A stretch of DNA of 64,000 nucleotides from contig ML662442.1 of the NCBI GenBank assembly GCA_007570785.1, positions 29,895,681 through 29,959,680 on the forward strand, given 5' to 3'. Positions 25,080 through 36,260 of this stretch are shown here, piece by piece. The notes under the pieces are model-generated. The model made no database searches. It was not told where the DNA came from and worked only from the letters and a program-made list of their open reading frames with translations. The stretch comes from Antilocapra americana. Taxonomy: Eukaryota > Chordata > Mammalia > Artiodactyla > Antilocapridae. The position numbers and the translations under genes were made by a program. Every line of letters begins with the position of its first letter. Position 1 is the stretch's first letter.

Positions 25080-26040
25080 GTAAGTGGCAGTATGGGTTAC
25101 TGGGAGTCTATAAAAACCATCACTTTATACATGACCGTCTGCCCCTCAGCTGGCAGTCTGCCAATTCTCCCAGCTACTCCCTGGAGCAATACTCTGGGTC
25201 TGGCCTTCTGCCAGTTTGTGAAAAGGGATCAAGGCACGAGCTTCCCTGTGGCTCTCTTTGCAGGTCTCCCTCAGCGGACCTTCTCCAGGAGCCGGCAGCC
25301 ACCTCAGGAGAAGCCATCTCAAAACTCTTGGAAAGTTTACCTCTTTAGCAGGCGAATGCCCATATACACCAAACAGTCTAAGGAAATTCATCATAACGCC
25401 TGGATGAAAAGGTAACAGGAACGCGACCGTGTCTGGTACCGGCTTCTCCTGTATCAGGTAGGTCCTTACAGGGTGATAACTACTTCCGCCCTGAACACGG
25501 GGAGATGCACACACTTGTCTGCTGAGACTCATTTCCTCTAAGAAATGCTAAGCCATCTGTCCAAAGAGATGACATGCGGATGAAAATTCCTTAAAAAAAA
25601 AAAAAGGATGTGGTATAACCCAGACTCAAACCCAGGGCAAAAACGGTGTGTCGATCTTCTATGCTTCGATTTTCTAGAAGCAGCTTCAGGCAGCCGGCTC
25701 CGCGGGCGGGTGAATGCAGGGGCCGTTTTAGGGCAAACCGGGTGGGATTAGATGTTCCAGTGTGCACTGAGCTCCTAAGTCCGCTGTGATCTGAAACTTA
25801 GCTCTTGGGCCTGAGCCAGAACCAGACTGACGGTCAAGGGTGAGCAAAGAAGGCAGCGGCCTTCAGGCTACCGCTGTGCAGAATTCTCTGGATAATGCCT
25901 TGGCTCTGTTCTCTCCAGCGCTGGTCAGATGCTCCCACTCCATCCGCGACCTCCTTAGTGTCGCTAAAGGTGCATCCTGCTGAAATTGTACATCTCTAAG
26001 ATTCTGAAAATAAATCCTATCACTATCTTCTGGTCTCAGT
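25080..26040. other. Unclassified GC-richer block with TATA-like and AATAAA motifs
   Basis: The block is clearly richer in G+C and CpG than its surroundings. A tataaaaa string sits at 25109-25116 and an AATAAA at 26009-26014. Overlapping frames of 107-128 codons are open on both strands between 25013 and 25532, none resembling a known family. It is not a repeat I recognise. Possibilities are a distal regulatory element, an old processed transcript or an unrecognised LTR; nothing decides between them. Confidence 0.35.
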
Positions 26041-29029
26041 TGATAACAGTTATCTTCAGTGGTTTTCGCAGTATAAATAACTTGCCCAATTTTACTAAGG
26101 CTCTATAACTTCATTAGGAGGTTATCTGTAATGAAAACAAAAAGTACCTAATTATGTAAAGACATGTAATATCCCAATTAGGAAAGTGCCATATAAATTT
26201 ATGTATATCATATATATCTTTTGTAATTTATTTTGTCATCATCCATAATATATGTATGAGGAGTGTGAATTTAATTTTAAATGCTTTGTTCATTGTTAAT
26301 TCATCTCAGATTCTCTATGAGCACTTATGATAATGAACGTATTTGATGTTTGGGTGGCTCTTCTGTGCTTTCATTTGCAGTTTTGCAGTTCAGTAATTGG
26401 CAATTCAGGGTGCAGAAAACATTTTTAAAAAGGTCTCAATAAGTATAATAAAAGTACAAATTGGTTATTCTAGGTTTTTAAAAACTTTTAAGTCTTACTG
26501 AGTTGTAAGAAAAGTCTATAAGAAGTTATTCCTTCTGAATTCAGTTTTAGGTAGTATGTTAAAATAGATTCCACCTAAATAACACTATAAAATATTATAT
26601 ATGTTTAGAAATATCTTGTTTATGGCTCAAAGTAGAGTAAAAAGTAGATCAATTTTAATGAATTAATTTTAATTCATTAGTCTAGATATGTCCAAATATC
26701 AGGTGATCCTCAGTTTTTTCAAGACACATTCAGAAATGTGTCCTAAGTTTGGGACAGTTTGATATGTTAAAATTTTGAGATATAAGTGAAATGATTAAAT
26801 ATCAACACATTATTGTTGCTTAACCATAACACAAAACATGTTGCTTTTTCCACTTTCACACTCAACATATATTTATGATTACTGAAAGGTAGTCACTATT
26901 GTACTACATTTTACTGTTTTAAAATTATCTATTTTAAAAAAACCACTGGCTCCAGAGTTTACGAATTAAATTTACATCGAGCTAGATGACTTCTCCAATC
27001 AGTATGCTGTTCATCAAAATAAAGTAAGAGAGTGATCCATAATTTTAGGGACTTGTAAGGACTGGAGCACAAAGTGACTCCATCTTTTCTGAGAGATAAT
27101 TTGGGTTTAAAAACCCTCAGAGCCCTCAACTTATAGATATCTATGTATGTTTATAAAACAGAAAATTAAAAAAACTATAAGGCATTATAGTGAAATAAGT
27201 CAAAATTTTACACCTGGCCCTACTTTTTCCTGCTCTACTTAGATATTCAACAAATATTAATATTTACTAACTGAGTAAGTAATGAACATTTATGTACTAT
27301 CTTCTTTTGGTTTTTAATATGTATTATTTTTATGATCAGAAGAAAAATAACAAAGAAATTAGTTCCCCCATAAATCCAGAAACTATAGCTAGACTTTTCT
27401 TTTGTTTTCTGACTATAATACTTGTTAAAATTCCATTGAAATTTTAGCCAAAGTGTCCATTCTTTAAATTAACCCAGATCACTCTAGGGGTTGTTTTAGT
27501 GATAATAGAGATTCCTATATCATCCCATTGTGTAAGAAAAACAGGAAAACTCTTTGGAATGAAAACTTACCAAAGTTAATAGAGCTATTGACTTGAATAC
27601 TACCTACCACCTAGAAGTAACGAAACTACTGTGAAAACTGTCTTAATATGTTAAAATCATTTGAGTGGTGAAGTTGTAACCGATGAACTACTCTTAGTTA
27701 ATTAAATCCTGTGGACCTCAGTGAACTCAATAAGCTGCCCAAGTCTGTCGTCTGCTTCTGGAAGCACTTTGGATAGTGGTAAACTTGTTTAATTGGGATA
27801 GCCGCCGCCAGGACCAGCCAAGGCAGGACTATTGAGGACTTTGTCCAGGGAGTTTCATGCGTGCCCACGTGGCATTCTGAGTGCACTCAGACCTGTTGTT
27901 CCTCTCAATCTTGCCTTCCTCTGCATTTATCCGTATCACTGGAGTCAGTTCACGTTGCTCTGTGCTGCCTTCCTAATTACTCATTCTTGGTTGGCAGCAC
28001 TCAAACATTTTCATCAGGCTCCAAGAACCCCCATTTTCCTACTTAAACAGACAAACAGACGAAAACCCAACTCCTTTATATCTTTATCTTCACAGGTTGT
28101 TTCAGTTGGCTTCTATGGGAAGCGATGCTAAAATGGAGTTAGGAATGCAAGGCGTTTATTGGAGATAACACCTGCAAAAGATAAAAGAGGCAGGAAATAG
28201 GATTGGAAAGGAAAGACTCAGACCACATATCTGATGGGGTCTCAGTCAATCCGGTAGGGAGCTAGAGAACAAAGGCTGATGGTTGGAAGGGTTCTGTACT
28301 GGAAAGACTGGCATGCCCCAGTATCTCTGCCATGCTCGGTCATTGGCTGGGGCTCTCCAGGGAAAGAGAGGCCTCCACTCAAAAGCTGAGGCAGACTCCT
28401 CATGTGTTAACAGCTTGTGGACTGACCATCCTTGTGGATGAACATCAAGGTCTTTCTTGAAGCAAAATCAGAGGGAAGCAACTGTAGTACTGCTTCATCA
28501 ATTGGATTTCTCTACTGTCTCACCTCTGTAATCTTAAACTACATGCTACCTGTTCACTATGAAACCCTGTCTTTCCACTGTTCATACCCTTATTCTCATT
28601 GTATCTACTCTTTGCTTTTGTGTGAAGCTTTCATTCCCCTACTCCCTCCACCTCCTTTCAACATTTCACCCTCTCTTCACATCACTGCTTTCTCCAGGTA
28701 GGCTAGACCCTGTTCCTCATCATCTTGGCCATTCTCCAGCCAATATCCTTAAATTCTCTGCCCTTTTTCCCTTAGTGCCCACAATGCAAAACCATGTTTA
28801 TCCATCTGCCTTCTTTATTCCTATACTTAAGCTGATGGCCACAGTTAAAGAAAATCATACAATAATACAGATTAATGTCACATAGTTTCCAGTCTTGGCT
28901 GAACCCTAAAAATTATACAGAAATCCTATAATTAGATTCTTCCTTCTCATATGGCACCTGAAGAAAAAATCCTATAATTTTTGTTTTGCAACATGTTAAC
29001 AAACATGATGGGGAAAAGCTTCTTAGGGT
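26041..29029. other. Intergenic DNA; possible old LTR near 28.15 kb
   Basis: Mostly AT-rich unique sequence. The part at about 28140-28420 ('ggcgtttattggagataaca' through 'catgtgttaacagcttgtgg') has the texture of a reversed LTR or old transcript end, with a reversed polyadenylation word (tttatt), but ends and duplications are not identifiable. Frames of 89-108 codons near 27.8-28.9 kb match nothing I know. Confidence 0.4.
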
Positions 29030-29165
29030 AGATCTGAATTCTACCTTTACTGCTTGTGTGAACTTGTTTAACTTCTCCAGGTCTTTTTCCCTCCATCTTT
29101 AAAACGGAGCTATTATTAGCTGCTAATGACACTGTTTTCAGGATTACATAAAATATTTGACCAGT
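29030..29165 (+). mobile_element. MIR SINE
   Basis: 'cttgtgtgaacttgtttaac', 'tccctccatctttaaaacgg' and 'caggattacataaaatattt' follow the sense MIR order. 29166-29769 to the right is unique with no gene. Confidence 0.65.
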
Positions 29166-29769
29166 CTAGTGAAAATTCTCAAATCATTGAGAGTACAGAC
29201 CCTAAGGCTTTTCTCCCACTAACTGACCAACTGTACTCTACTGAAAACCCCTCTTTCCACTAAGTACATCCCAATTCAATTTCATAACATTTGTACATTT
29301 TAAGTTATTAAACCAGCCCTTTTCTCCATAGCTTAGGTAGGAAACTGTGTGTGCCTTTAGTGAAGGCATGATCAGCTTTCTTGAACTCCACAATTTCCTC
29401 CTTCCACTTAACATTTGGTGTCTGAAAACGAAGACAGAGAGAGAAGAATTTGTTTTTTCATACACTGTCAAGGTTGCTGTCCCCCTTTCATTGTAAATGA
29501 CCTTGAATCTTTTCTATAGGCTCAGTATGACCAGGTAGTGACTGTAATAATTTCTACTGACAAAGAGGTCAGTTATAAGCAGTTCAAGTAAACACTGATG
29601 GTCCCTGGAAGACTAAACTTTGTCTTTTGGCTTAATTTAATCCTTTTTAGTCTCACCTCCCACCCAAAGGACCACTCCATTATTCAAGTGATCCATATCT
29701 TACCTACTTTCTCATTAGCCATTGGAACCCAACTCCGGAGCCAAAAGTATCGGTAAGATTCATTTTCTG

Positions 29770-30118
29770 TTGCCGTTCAGTTGCTCAGTCATGTCTGACT
29801 CTTTGTGATCCCATGGACTGCAGTGTGCCAGGCTTCCTTGTCCTTCATCATCTCTTGGAGCTTGCTCAATCTTGTGTCCATTGAGTCGGTGATGCCATCC
29901 AACCATCTTGTCCTTGGTCATCCCCTTCTCCTCCTGTCTTCAATCTTTCCCAGCATCCGGGTCTTTTCCAAGGAGTCAGTTCTTTGCATCAGGTGGCAAA
30001 AGCATTGGAGCTTCAGCATCAGCATCAGTTCTTCCAATGAATATTCAGGGTTGATTTCCTTTAGGATTGACTGGTTTGATTTCTTTGCAGTCTGAGGGAC
30101 TCTCAAAAGTCTTTTCCA
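29770..30118 (-). mobile_element. BovB LINE 3' fragment
   Basis: About 350 bp of minus-orientation BovB, from the 3' end ('cgttcagttgctcagtcatg') to 'ctctcaaaagtcttttcc'. Approximate duplications 'cattttctg' and 'catttttttg' flank it. Confidence 0.93.
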
Positions 30119-30574
30119 TTTTTTTGTATCTCTAAGGAATCAAGGACTTGAGATGGGGTGTCCTCACCCTCTTGGCCTGGCTACACCTGGCCACCTCTCC
30201 CTAATCTTCCTTTTGCTATTTTGGTAGTATTGGGCAGAGACAGGAAACCCAGTAGCTAAGCAAACATCCACATATTTAGGGAATTAGAGCCTAGAATGAA
30301 GTCTTCTATGAACTTAGACCCAAAGAATTTGGTAAATATTTTTCAGAAGTGCATCATTTCACCATAACCTGAAATAATTAGTAACCCCAAAGGGTCAGGA
30401 AAAGCTATCAATCAGTACTTTACAGTATTCTGATATATCATTCTGATACAAAGTATTATCTATAACTAACCTCATTGTACCCATCAATGCTATTTTTTTC
30501 TTGGTGAGGTGTATCAGGATTCCATTTCTAGATTGTATGTCTGTGTCACTAAATATATGGTGCATTGTTCTAAG
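30119..30574. other. Intergenic DNA, no gene recognised
   Basis: Unique AT-rich stretch; nothing supported. Confidence 0.5.
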
Positions 30575-30690
30575 CACACTACAAGTATTAACTCACTTAA
30601 TACCCAGAAATGTCCTATGAGGTAGTTACTACTGTCATCCACAAATTAAAGATAAGGAAACTGATCCACAGACAGGTTAATTAACCTATA
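30575..30690 (-). mobile_element. MIR SINE
   Basis: 'gtcctatgaggtagttacta' and 'agataaggaaactgatccac' are the reversed MIR core. Confidence 0.7.
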
Positions 30691-30710
30691 TCTCTTCTAT
30701 TCACTTTCGT

Positions 30711-30975
30711 ATTGTTGTTGTTGAGTCCTAAGTCATGTCCAACTCTTTGTGACCTCATGGACTGCAGATGCCAGACTCCTCTGTTCTCCACTATCTCCTG
30801 GAGTTTGCTCAAATTCATGTCCATTGAGTTGGTGATGATATCTAACCATTTCATCCTCTGTCGTCCCCTTCTCTTCCTGCATTCAATCTTTCCCAGCATC
30901 AGGGTCTTTTCCAATGAGTCAGCTCTTCGCATCAGGTGGCCAAAGTATTGGAGTTTCAGTTTGAACATCAGTCCT
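30711..30975 (-). mobile_element. BovB LINE 3' fragment
   Basis: About 265 bp of the BovB 3' end in minus orientation, from 'ttgttgttgagtcctaagtc' to 'gaacatcagtccttt'. Confidence 0.93.
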
Positions 30976-31755
30976 TTGTATAGCTGAATGCAATTTTCAA
31001 ACCCATCATCAAGTGAGAAAGTTTCTGAGTTTTCTTTTTTTCATTATTTTAAATTACAGAAACTCTTAATAAATCTAGTAACTTGTCATTTTTGTGATCC
31101 CGAAGAAGTTATATATCATAGTCCTTGTTACACCTTTGATACACCAGAAGTATCTGTTCCTTGGAATTTTTCAGACTTCATCCACAAACCTGTTCCTATC
31201 AAGTGGCCACTGTTCTTTAGGAACTCTTTCAACTGTTATTGGTTGGTTTAATTTTTCTACATTTTGTTGGCTTTAATATTTTATACTTTTGTAAACATTA
31301 CACTCTCTTGAGGTTGCCTATATTATGTACCATATGTTTTCCTAATTTTAAAATATCATATATTGATTGTCACATCACTTCTCTGTTCATTGGTTGTTGT
31401 TAGCTCAATATGATAAATTTATATAAGAAAAATACATGTAAGATAGTTTAATCTTAATGAGTTTAGGAGTCATACCCAAAGGATTTAAGATTTATGAATG
31501 GAACATATATTTTTATTTTCAAATAATGTCTTTTTAATGCAATATTTCAAATGAGGAGTTTAATACAGATCTGACAGTAAATTTTCCTCTTTTTAAAGTC
31601 CTCTCTCAAAACATTAAGTATGCAAATTTCACCTAAGCAACTGTAAGTATACACATACACACACACACAAGCATATACAGCCACTCTTTTCATTACTTGT
31701 ATTATCTCTACTAAGAAAAATCACTAAAACATTGAAGTTCAATAATAAATGTCTT
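30976..31755. other. Intergenic DNA with a short CA run
   Basis: AT-rich unique sequence. An interrupted (AC)n run lies at 31651-31670. No gene. Confidence 0.5.
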
Positions 31756-31970
31756 GGGCTTCCCAGGTGACTCAGTGGTAAAGAATCCACTTTCCAGTGC
31801 AGAAGACGCTGGAGACGTGGATTTGCTCCTTGAGTTGGGAAGATCCCCTGGAGGAGGAAATGGCAACGCACTGAAGTATTCTTGCTGGGATTATCCCATG
31901 GACAGAGGAGCCTGGAGGGCTACAGTCCACTGGGTTGCAAAGAGCAGGACACGGCTGAGCAAGAAAGCAA
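31756..31970 (+). mobile_element. Bov-tA SINE
   Basis: Complete plus-orientation Bov-tA from 'gggcttcccaggtgactcag' to 'ggctgagcaagaaagc'. 'aataaatgtc' and 'aataatgtc' flank it. Confidence 0.93.
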
Positions 31971-32180
31971 ATAATGTCAGAATGTGTATTAATAGGATTC
32001 TCCTCATGGTCTTTACGTACTGTCACAATGAAACAAGAACATGCTGGTTTATAGCATTGGCCTTAGTAATGGTTAGGTAGTCCTCAGTCTCTCAGTCTTG
32101 CGCTATGATTAATTTTAGTCATCCTGAGAACATGGATACTGGTATATCATAGATGTGGCTGGAAATCTCAATTCAGAATA

Positions 32181-32421
32181 TGGTTGACCCTTGAAAAACC
32201 AGGTTTGAACTTTGTGGTATGGCTTATATGTAGATTTTTTTTTCCAATAGTAAATATTGCAGTACTACAGAATCCTTGGTTGGTTGAATCCTTGGATGCT
32301 AAAACGTGGATACTGAGGAGTTGGGGATGAGGATTCAGGGCTACTATGTTTTATATTTGGAAATGCCTACTGTGCAGAGGGTAGGTGCCCCCTGACCCCT
32401 GTGTTGTTTGAGGATCAACTG
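32181..32421 (+). mobile_element. MER2-like Tigger DNA transposon, complete
   Basis: A 241 bp non-autonomous element. Its ends are inverted: the left begins tggttgacccttgaaaaacc and the right, reverse-complemented, begins CAGTTGATCCTCAAACAACA. TA dinucleotides directly flank both ends (32179-32180 and 32422-32423), the duplication expected of Tc1/mariner-type (Tigger) transposition. Internal words such as 'gttggttgaatccttggat' fit the MER2 pattern. It has no coding capacity and relied on a Tigger transposase in trans. Confidence 0.85.
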
Positions 32422-33267
32422 TATGTTCATAATGTGTATGGTTTTTTAAAAATGATGGTTACAGTTTACTTCATACACATAATATTTTTAGTATTTCAAT
32501 TATTTTAATTGCATTAGCTCTCTATCCTCTTAAGTTTAATTAGTAGGAATACAAAAAATTTATCCTTGATGGTACCAACTGCCAAAATAGCAGCATGTTT
32601 TTCTATTTCGATTGAAATATTTTACATAGTCGCAACTTCACACTTTTTTTGGTGTATGTAGTGGCATGCCTTTCAATTTGATAAAAACATAGAATAACTG
32701 AGTAAATTATTTTTTAAAAACATGCTTAGAATTTAAAAATTTCTTTAAAAACATTGCTTAGAACTGAGTGGAAGTTGGCAGAGTTTTAGAATAACAGTAA
32801 GTATATATTAACTCACAAAAGACTGAGATATATTTGTAATAGTTCATACATGTCTTAGATCTGTATAAAAAAGTTTGGTATTTAATAAATGCTGTACCTA
32901 ATATGAGAATATAGTAAATATAAATATAGTAAATATAAATCATGAAAAAAGGAATACTTTCATGTAATTCTATAGCTCTTGATAATTCATGTTAGAATTT
33001 ACTTTTTTAGGTTTCTTTTTGAACCTATACTATTCAAGTGTCATATTACATGGTTTAATGCACATTTAAATCACAGAAAGGAAACAATTGCATTCTTTTT
33101 TTTTCATATTTCTATAACTTTCTAGCCTTAGAAACAGTTGACCCTTGATCAGTTGTTCAGGATTTGGAGAAGTAAGTAGAACTCTACCTGTGGGAGACTA
33201 AATGTAAAACTGCAATCAGATAAATTACAAAACACCTAGATGTAATTTAACCTCTAAAAGTTTTAGG
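32422..33267. other. Intergenic AT-rich DNA with a 15 bp tandem repeat
   Basis: No gene. Two perfect copies of atagtaaatataaat lie at 32911-32925 and 32926-32940. Confidence 0.6.
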
Positions 33268-34386
33268 CAGAAAAAGCAAGAGAATTCCAGAAAAGCATCT
33301 ACTTCTGTTTTATTGACTATGATAAAGCCTTTGTGTAGATCACAACAAACTGGAAAATTCTTAAAGAGATGAGAATACCAGACTACCTTACCTGGCTCCT
33401 GAGAATCTGTATGCAGGTCAAGAAGCAACAGTTAGAGCCAGACGTGGAACAACAGACTGGTTCCAAATTGGAAAAGAAGTACATCAAGGCTGAATATTGT
33501 CACCTTGCTTATTTAACTTATACACAGAGTACATCATGTGAAATGCCAGGCTGGATGAAGCCCAAGCTGGAATCAAGATTGCAGGGAGAAACATCAATAA
33601 CCTCAGATATGCAGATGACACCACCATTATGGCAGAAAGTGAAGAGGAACTATAGAACCTCTTGATGAAAGTGAAAGAGGAGAGTGAAAAAGTTGGCTTA
33701 AAACTCAACATTCAAAAAACGAAGATCATGGCATCTGATCCCACCACTTCATGGCAAATAGATGAGGAAACAATGGAAACAGTGAGACTTTATTTTCTTG
33801 GGCTCCAAAATCACTGCAGATGGTGACTGCAGCCATGAAATTAAAAGACGTTTGTTTGCTCCTTAGAAGAAAAGCTATGACCAACCTAAACAGCATATTA
33901 AAAAGCAGAGACATTACTGACAAGGATCTGTCTAGTCCAAACTATAGTTTCTCCAGTAGTCATGTATGGATGTGAGAGTTGGATTATAAGAAGTCCGAAC
34001 ATTGAAGAACTGATGCTTTTGAACTGTGGTGTTGGAGAAGACTCTGGAGAGTCCCTTGGACTGCAAGGAGATCCAACCAGTCCATCCTAAAGGAAATCAA
34101 TCCTGAATATTCACTGGAAGGACTGATGCTGAAGCTGAAGCTCCAATACTTTGGCCACCTGATGCAAAGAGCTGATTCATCTGAAAAGACCCTAATACTG
34201 GAAAAGACTGAAGGCAGGAGAAGGGGGTGACAGAGGACAAGACGGTCGGATGGCATCACTGACTCAACAGACACGAGTCTGAGCAAGCTCCGGAAGACAG
34301 TGAAAGACAGGGAAGCCTGGTGTGCTGCAGTCCATGGAGTCACAAAGAGTTGGACATGACTGAGAGACTGAACTAACTGAACTGAA
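33268..34386 (+). pseudogene. BovB LINE ORF2 remnant with reverse-transcriptase catalytic box
   Basis: The longest BovB copy here, about 1.12 kb in plus orientation. It covers the second half of the reverse transcriptase domain through to the 3' end (tail 'ctgaactaactgaactgaat'). The catalytic YADD box is intact at 33608-33619. Upstream, the family frame is broken by stop codons: the expected Cys codon of the RQGC-like segment is TGA near 33490, with another TGA near 33538. Later the frame is shifted around 33650 and 33795. BovB normally encodes an endonuclease plus reverse transcriptase for target-primed retrotransposition; this copy has lost the endonuclease and cannot be active. Confidence 0.93.
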
Positions 34387-35129
34387 TACAAATATGAGGC
34401 CTTTGTTAGCAAACACCCAAAACAGGAAAAAGCATCACTGTAGTCAAAGCTTGTTAAGGGTTAGCAACCTTTCTGGTTTACCCGATTCATCAGCCAGGTC
34501 CAGAGCTCACTTCCTTCTACAGTGTTCAACCAGTATTTATTAAATACACTATTTTAAAGGTTATAAACATTACCAAACGAAAAGGAAGATTTAAAGAGGA
34601 TGCTGCACCTTTTTGTCCTTCCTTAGACCTGCTCTTTCACTCTTGGTTTTGGTGAAGAGTGGAAGCTGACCAGGCAGAGGAGGAATGTGAAGGTCTAGTT
34701 GCCCTCCCATTAAATACTTTGGTGTTATTTTGACTCCTGATTGCTTATCTGAAACACTGAGCTGCTAGATTAAAATTGACAGCCCCTCCGTGAACCCCCT
34801 GATACTTATTTACCTCGGGTCTTTTTTCCTGCTTTCTTCTGCACTCGTCTCCGTGTTGTAGATATTTTGGTACCCTCTCCCCGTCTCGGTTGTAATTTGA
34901 GGAAAATGACCTCTGTATTATGCTCCACAATGATCAATAAACGATGCTTATAGAATGCATGATGACAACTTTAATTCCAACCCCAAAGGGGACGAAGTCC
35001 CTCAACCCTCTTTTATCACAGGCAGTCTTGATGCGAAGGTAGGTCTTCCATGCCTTTTTCTGAAAGGTGCCCCGGAGGGCCTGAGGGATTAACCAACGGA
35101 GGAACCTCAAGACAAGTCCCTGGGCCAAG
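34387..35129. other. Upstream flank of CEP85L promoter
   Basis: Unique, repeat-free sequence of intermediate composition leading into the CpG island. An AATAAA occurs at 34935-34940 on the plus strand, but no upstream gene is visible that would use it. Distal promoter elements may lie here; none can be named with confidence. Confidence 0.5.
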
Positions 35130-35492
35130 TTCCGCCCTTTGCTCACCGCACTGAGCGCTGGGCTGGGAAAAGAGGGATACAGCAGGTCTGTCGGACTGAC
35201 TACTTTGGCTAGCGGCGGAGCAAAGAGACTCGATGGTACCCACCTGGAAGGCCCGCAGGCCCCGCCCCGCGCCGCGCATGCCTTTTGTAGGCGCACTAAG
35301 CCCCGCCCCCAAGACCCCGCCCCCGCCAGGCCCCGCCCCCGCCCGGCTCCGGCTCGGGCTCGGGCTCCCGGAGCCGCGGGGGTGGAGAGCAGCCGCAGCT
35401 GCAACTCCGTCCGGAGCCTCGCCGCTCCGGAGCGGCCGTCACCGCGGAGCCGCTGCTTCCCTGGCGCGGGCCTCAGCACCGCCGGGCCGACC

Positions 35493-35552
35493 ATGGCAGC
35501 CGCCGCCGCCGCCGCGGCGAGTCCGGCCCCTGCGCCCCCTTCCCGTCGCTGA
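35493..35552 (+). promoter_or_regulatory. Upstream ORF in the CEP85L 5' UTR (19 codons)
   Basis: ATG at 35493 lies in an optimal initiation context (A at -3, G at +4: gaccATGG) and reads an 8-alanine run from a (GCC)5 tract, then SPAPAPPSRR, stopping at TGA 35550-35552. It lies in the same frame as the main start but is separated by that stop; no other in-frame ATG occurs before 35712. The main ATG has a weaker context (G at -3, T at +4). If transcription starts upstream of 35493, many ribosomes should translate this ORF first, and CEP85L would depend on leaky scanning or reinitiation over the 159 nt gap. Whether the mRNA includes it is not shown by sequence. Confidence 0.55.
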
Positions 35553-35711
35553 GCGGCCGTTGCTCGGCCCACCCGCTCGCCCCGCCTCGCGGTCGCCGCC
35601 GCAGCCCGGGCTCCGCACAAGTTTCCGCCGCCGCAGCAGCAGAAGGCAGAGGCAGCGGAGACGGGCGTGGGGAGCCGGGCGCCCCCGGCCCACTCGGCAC
35701 GCCCGCCCGCG

Positions 35712-35784
35712 ATGTGGGGGCGCTTCCTGGCCCCGGAGGCCGGCGGCCGCGGCAGCCCCGGCGAAGCGCGCAGCTTCCCCGCGG
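35712..35784 (+). CDS. CEP85L: CEP85L coding exon 1 (N terminus)
   Basis: Encodes the first 24 residues, MWGRFLAPEA through SFPA, plus the first base of a Gly codon, and ends at a strong donor (G|gtaagc, GT at 35785-35786). The start MWGRFLAPEA and the SFPAG end are the known N terminus of mammalian CEP85L, a centrosomal coiled-coil protein of about 800 residues and paralogue of CEP85. CEP85L acts at the pericentriolar material and is required for neuronal migration; dominant human variants cause posterior-predominant lissencephaly. The ATG at 35712 was chosen because it begins the conserved N terminus and the frame is closed upstream by TGA at 35550. Start context is moderate. Only the non-coiled N terminus is encoded in this window; later exons lie to the right. 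Confidence 0.93.
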
Positions 35785-36260
35785 GTAAGCAACGGGACGG
35801 GCCGCCGGCCGCGGAGGGGGTCGCGGCCCTGGGGGCCCCGCCGCCGCCGCCCCCCGCCCTCCCCCGGCCCGGCTCCCCCGGCCGCTCCCCGCCCTCCCGC
35901 CGGCCCGGCTTCCTCCCGGCCGCCGACACCCAGCCGGGCGGGCGCGCTGACATCTGGCCGCCCGCCGCGCCGGCCGCTCCGCGGCGGGCCTCAGCCCCGG
36001 CGCCCCGGCTTACAGCCCGCTCGGGCCTCCTCGGGCTGGGCTTTGTGGTGCGTCCCCCTCCCTGCTTTCCTCGGGTGGGCTGTGGGGACGTGGGTAACGG
36101 GGCTCCCGGAGATCCGGGCGGGAAGGTCGCCGCGGCCGTGCTGCGGCGGCGCGGCGCGGCGCGCTCCGGGGGCGCCGGGGTCTGCTGCAGCCGCGCCCGC
36201 AGCCCCTGCTGGAGGGCGCGTGCGGGGGTCGGAGGAGGCTGCCGGGGGTGCCCGCCCCGG

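Larger units (their letters stand above)
35130..36260 (+). promoter_or_regulatory. CEP85L: CpG island promoter of CEP85L
   Basis: An extremely GC- and CpG-dense kilobase in an otherwise AT-rich window, covering the presumed start site, the 5' UTR, exon 1 and the beginning of intron 1. Four identical-sense GC boxes (CCCCGCCCC type, SP/KLF sites) lie at 35260-35268, 35301-35310, 35315-35324 and 35331-35340. GCGCATGC at 35274-35281 is an NRF1-like core. No TATA box or CCAAT box is seen, so a housekeeping-style dispersed start is expected, probably between about 35350 and 35490. The exact start site cannot be read from sequence. Confidence 0.88.

Noticed and set aside
25146..25532. 128-codon minus-strand open frame as a candidate gene
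   Set aside because: Plus-strand frames of similar length overlap it and nothing resembles a protein family; kept only as part of an unexplained block.
33133..33170. A second MER2-like end (cagttgacccttgatcag)
   Set aside because: Only about 15 bp match one terminus and no partner terminus or TA pair is visible.
34935..34940. AATAAA as the end of an upstream plus-strand gene
   Set aside because: No exon or cDNA-like sequence leads into it; single hexamers are common in AT-rich DNA.
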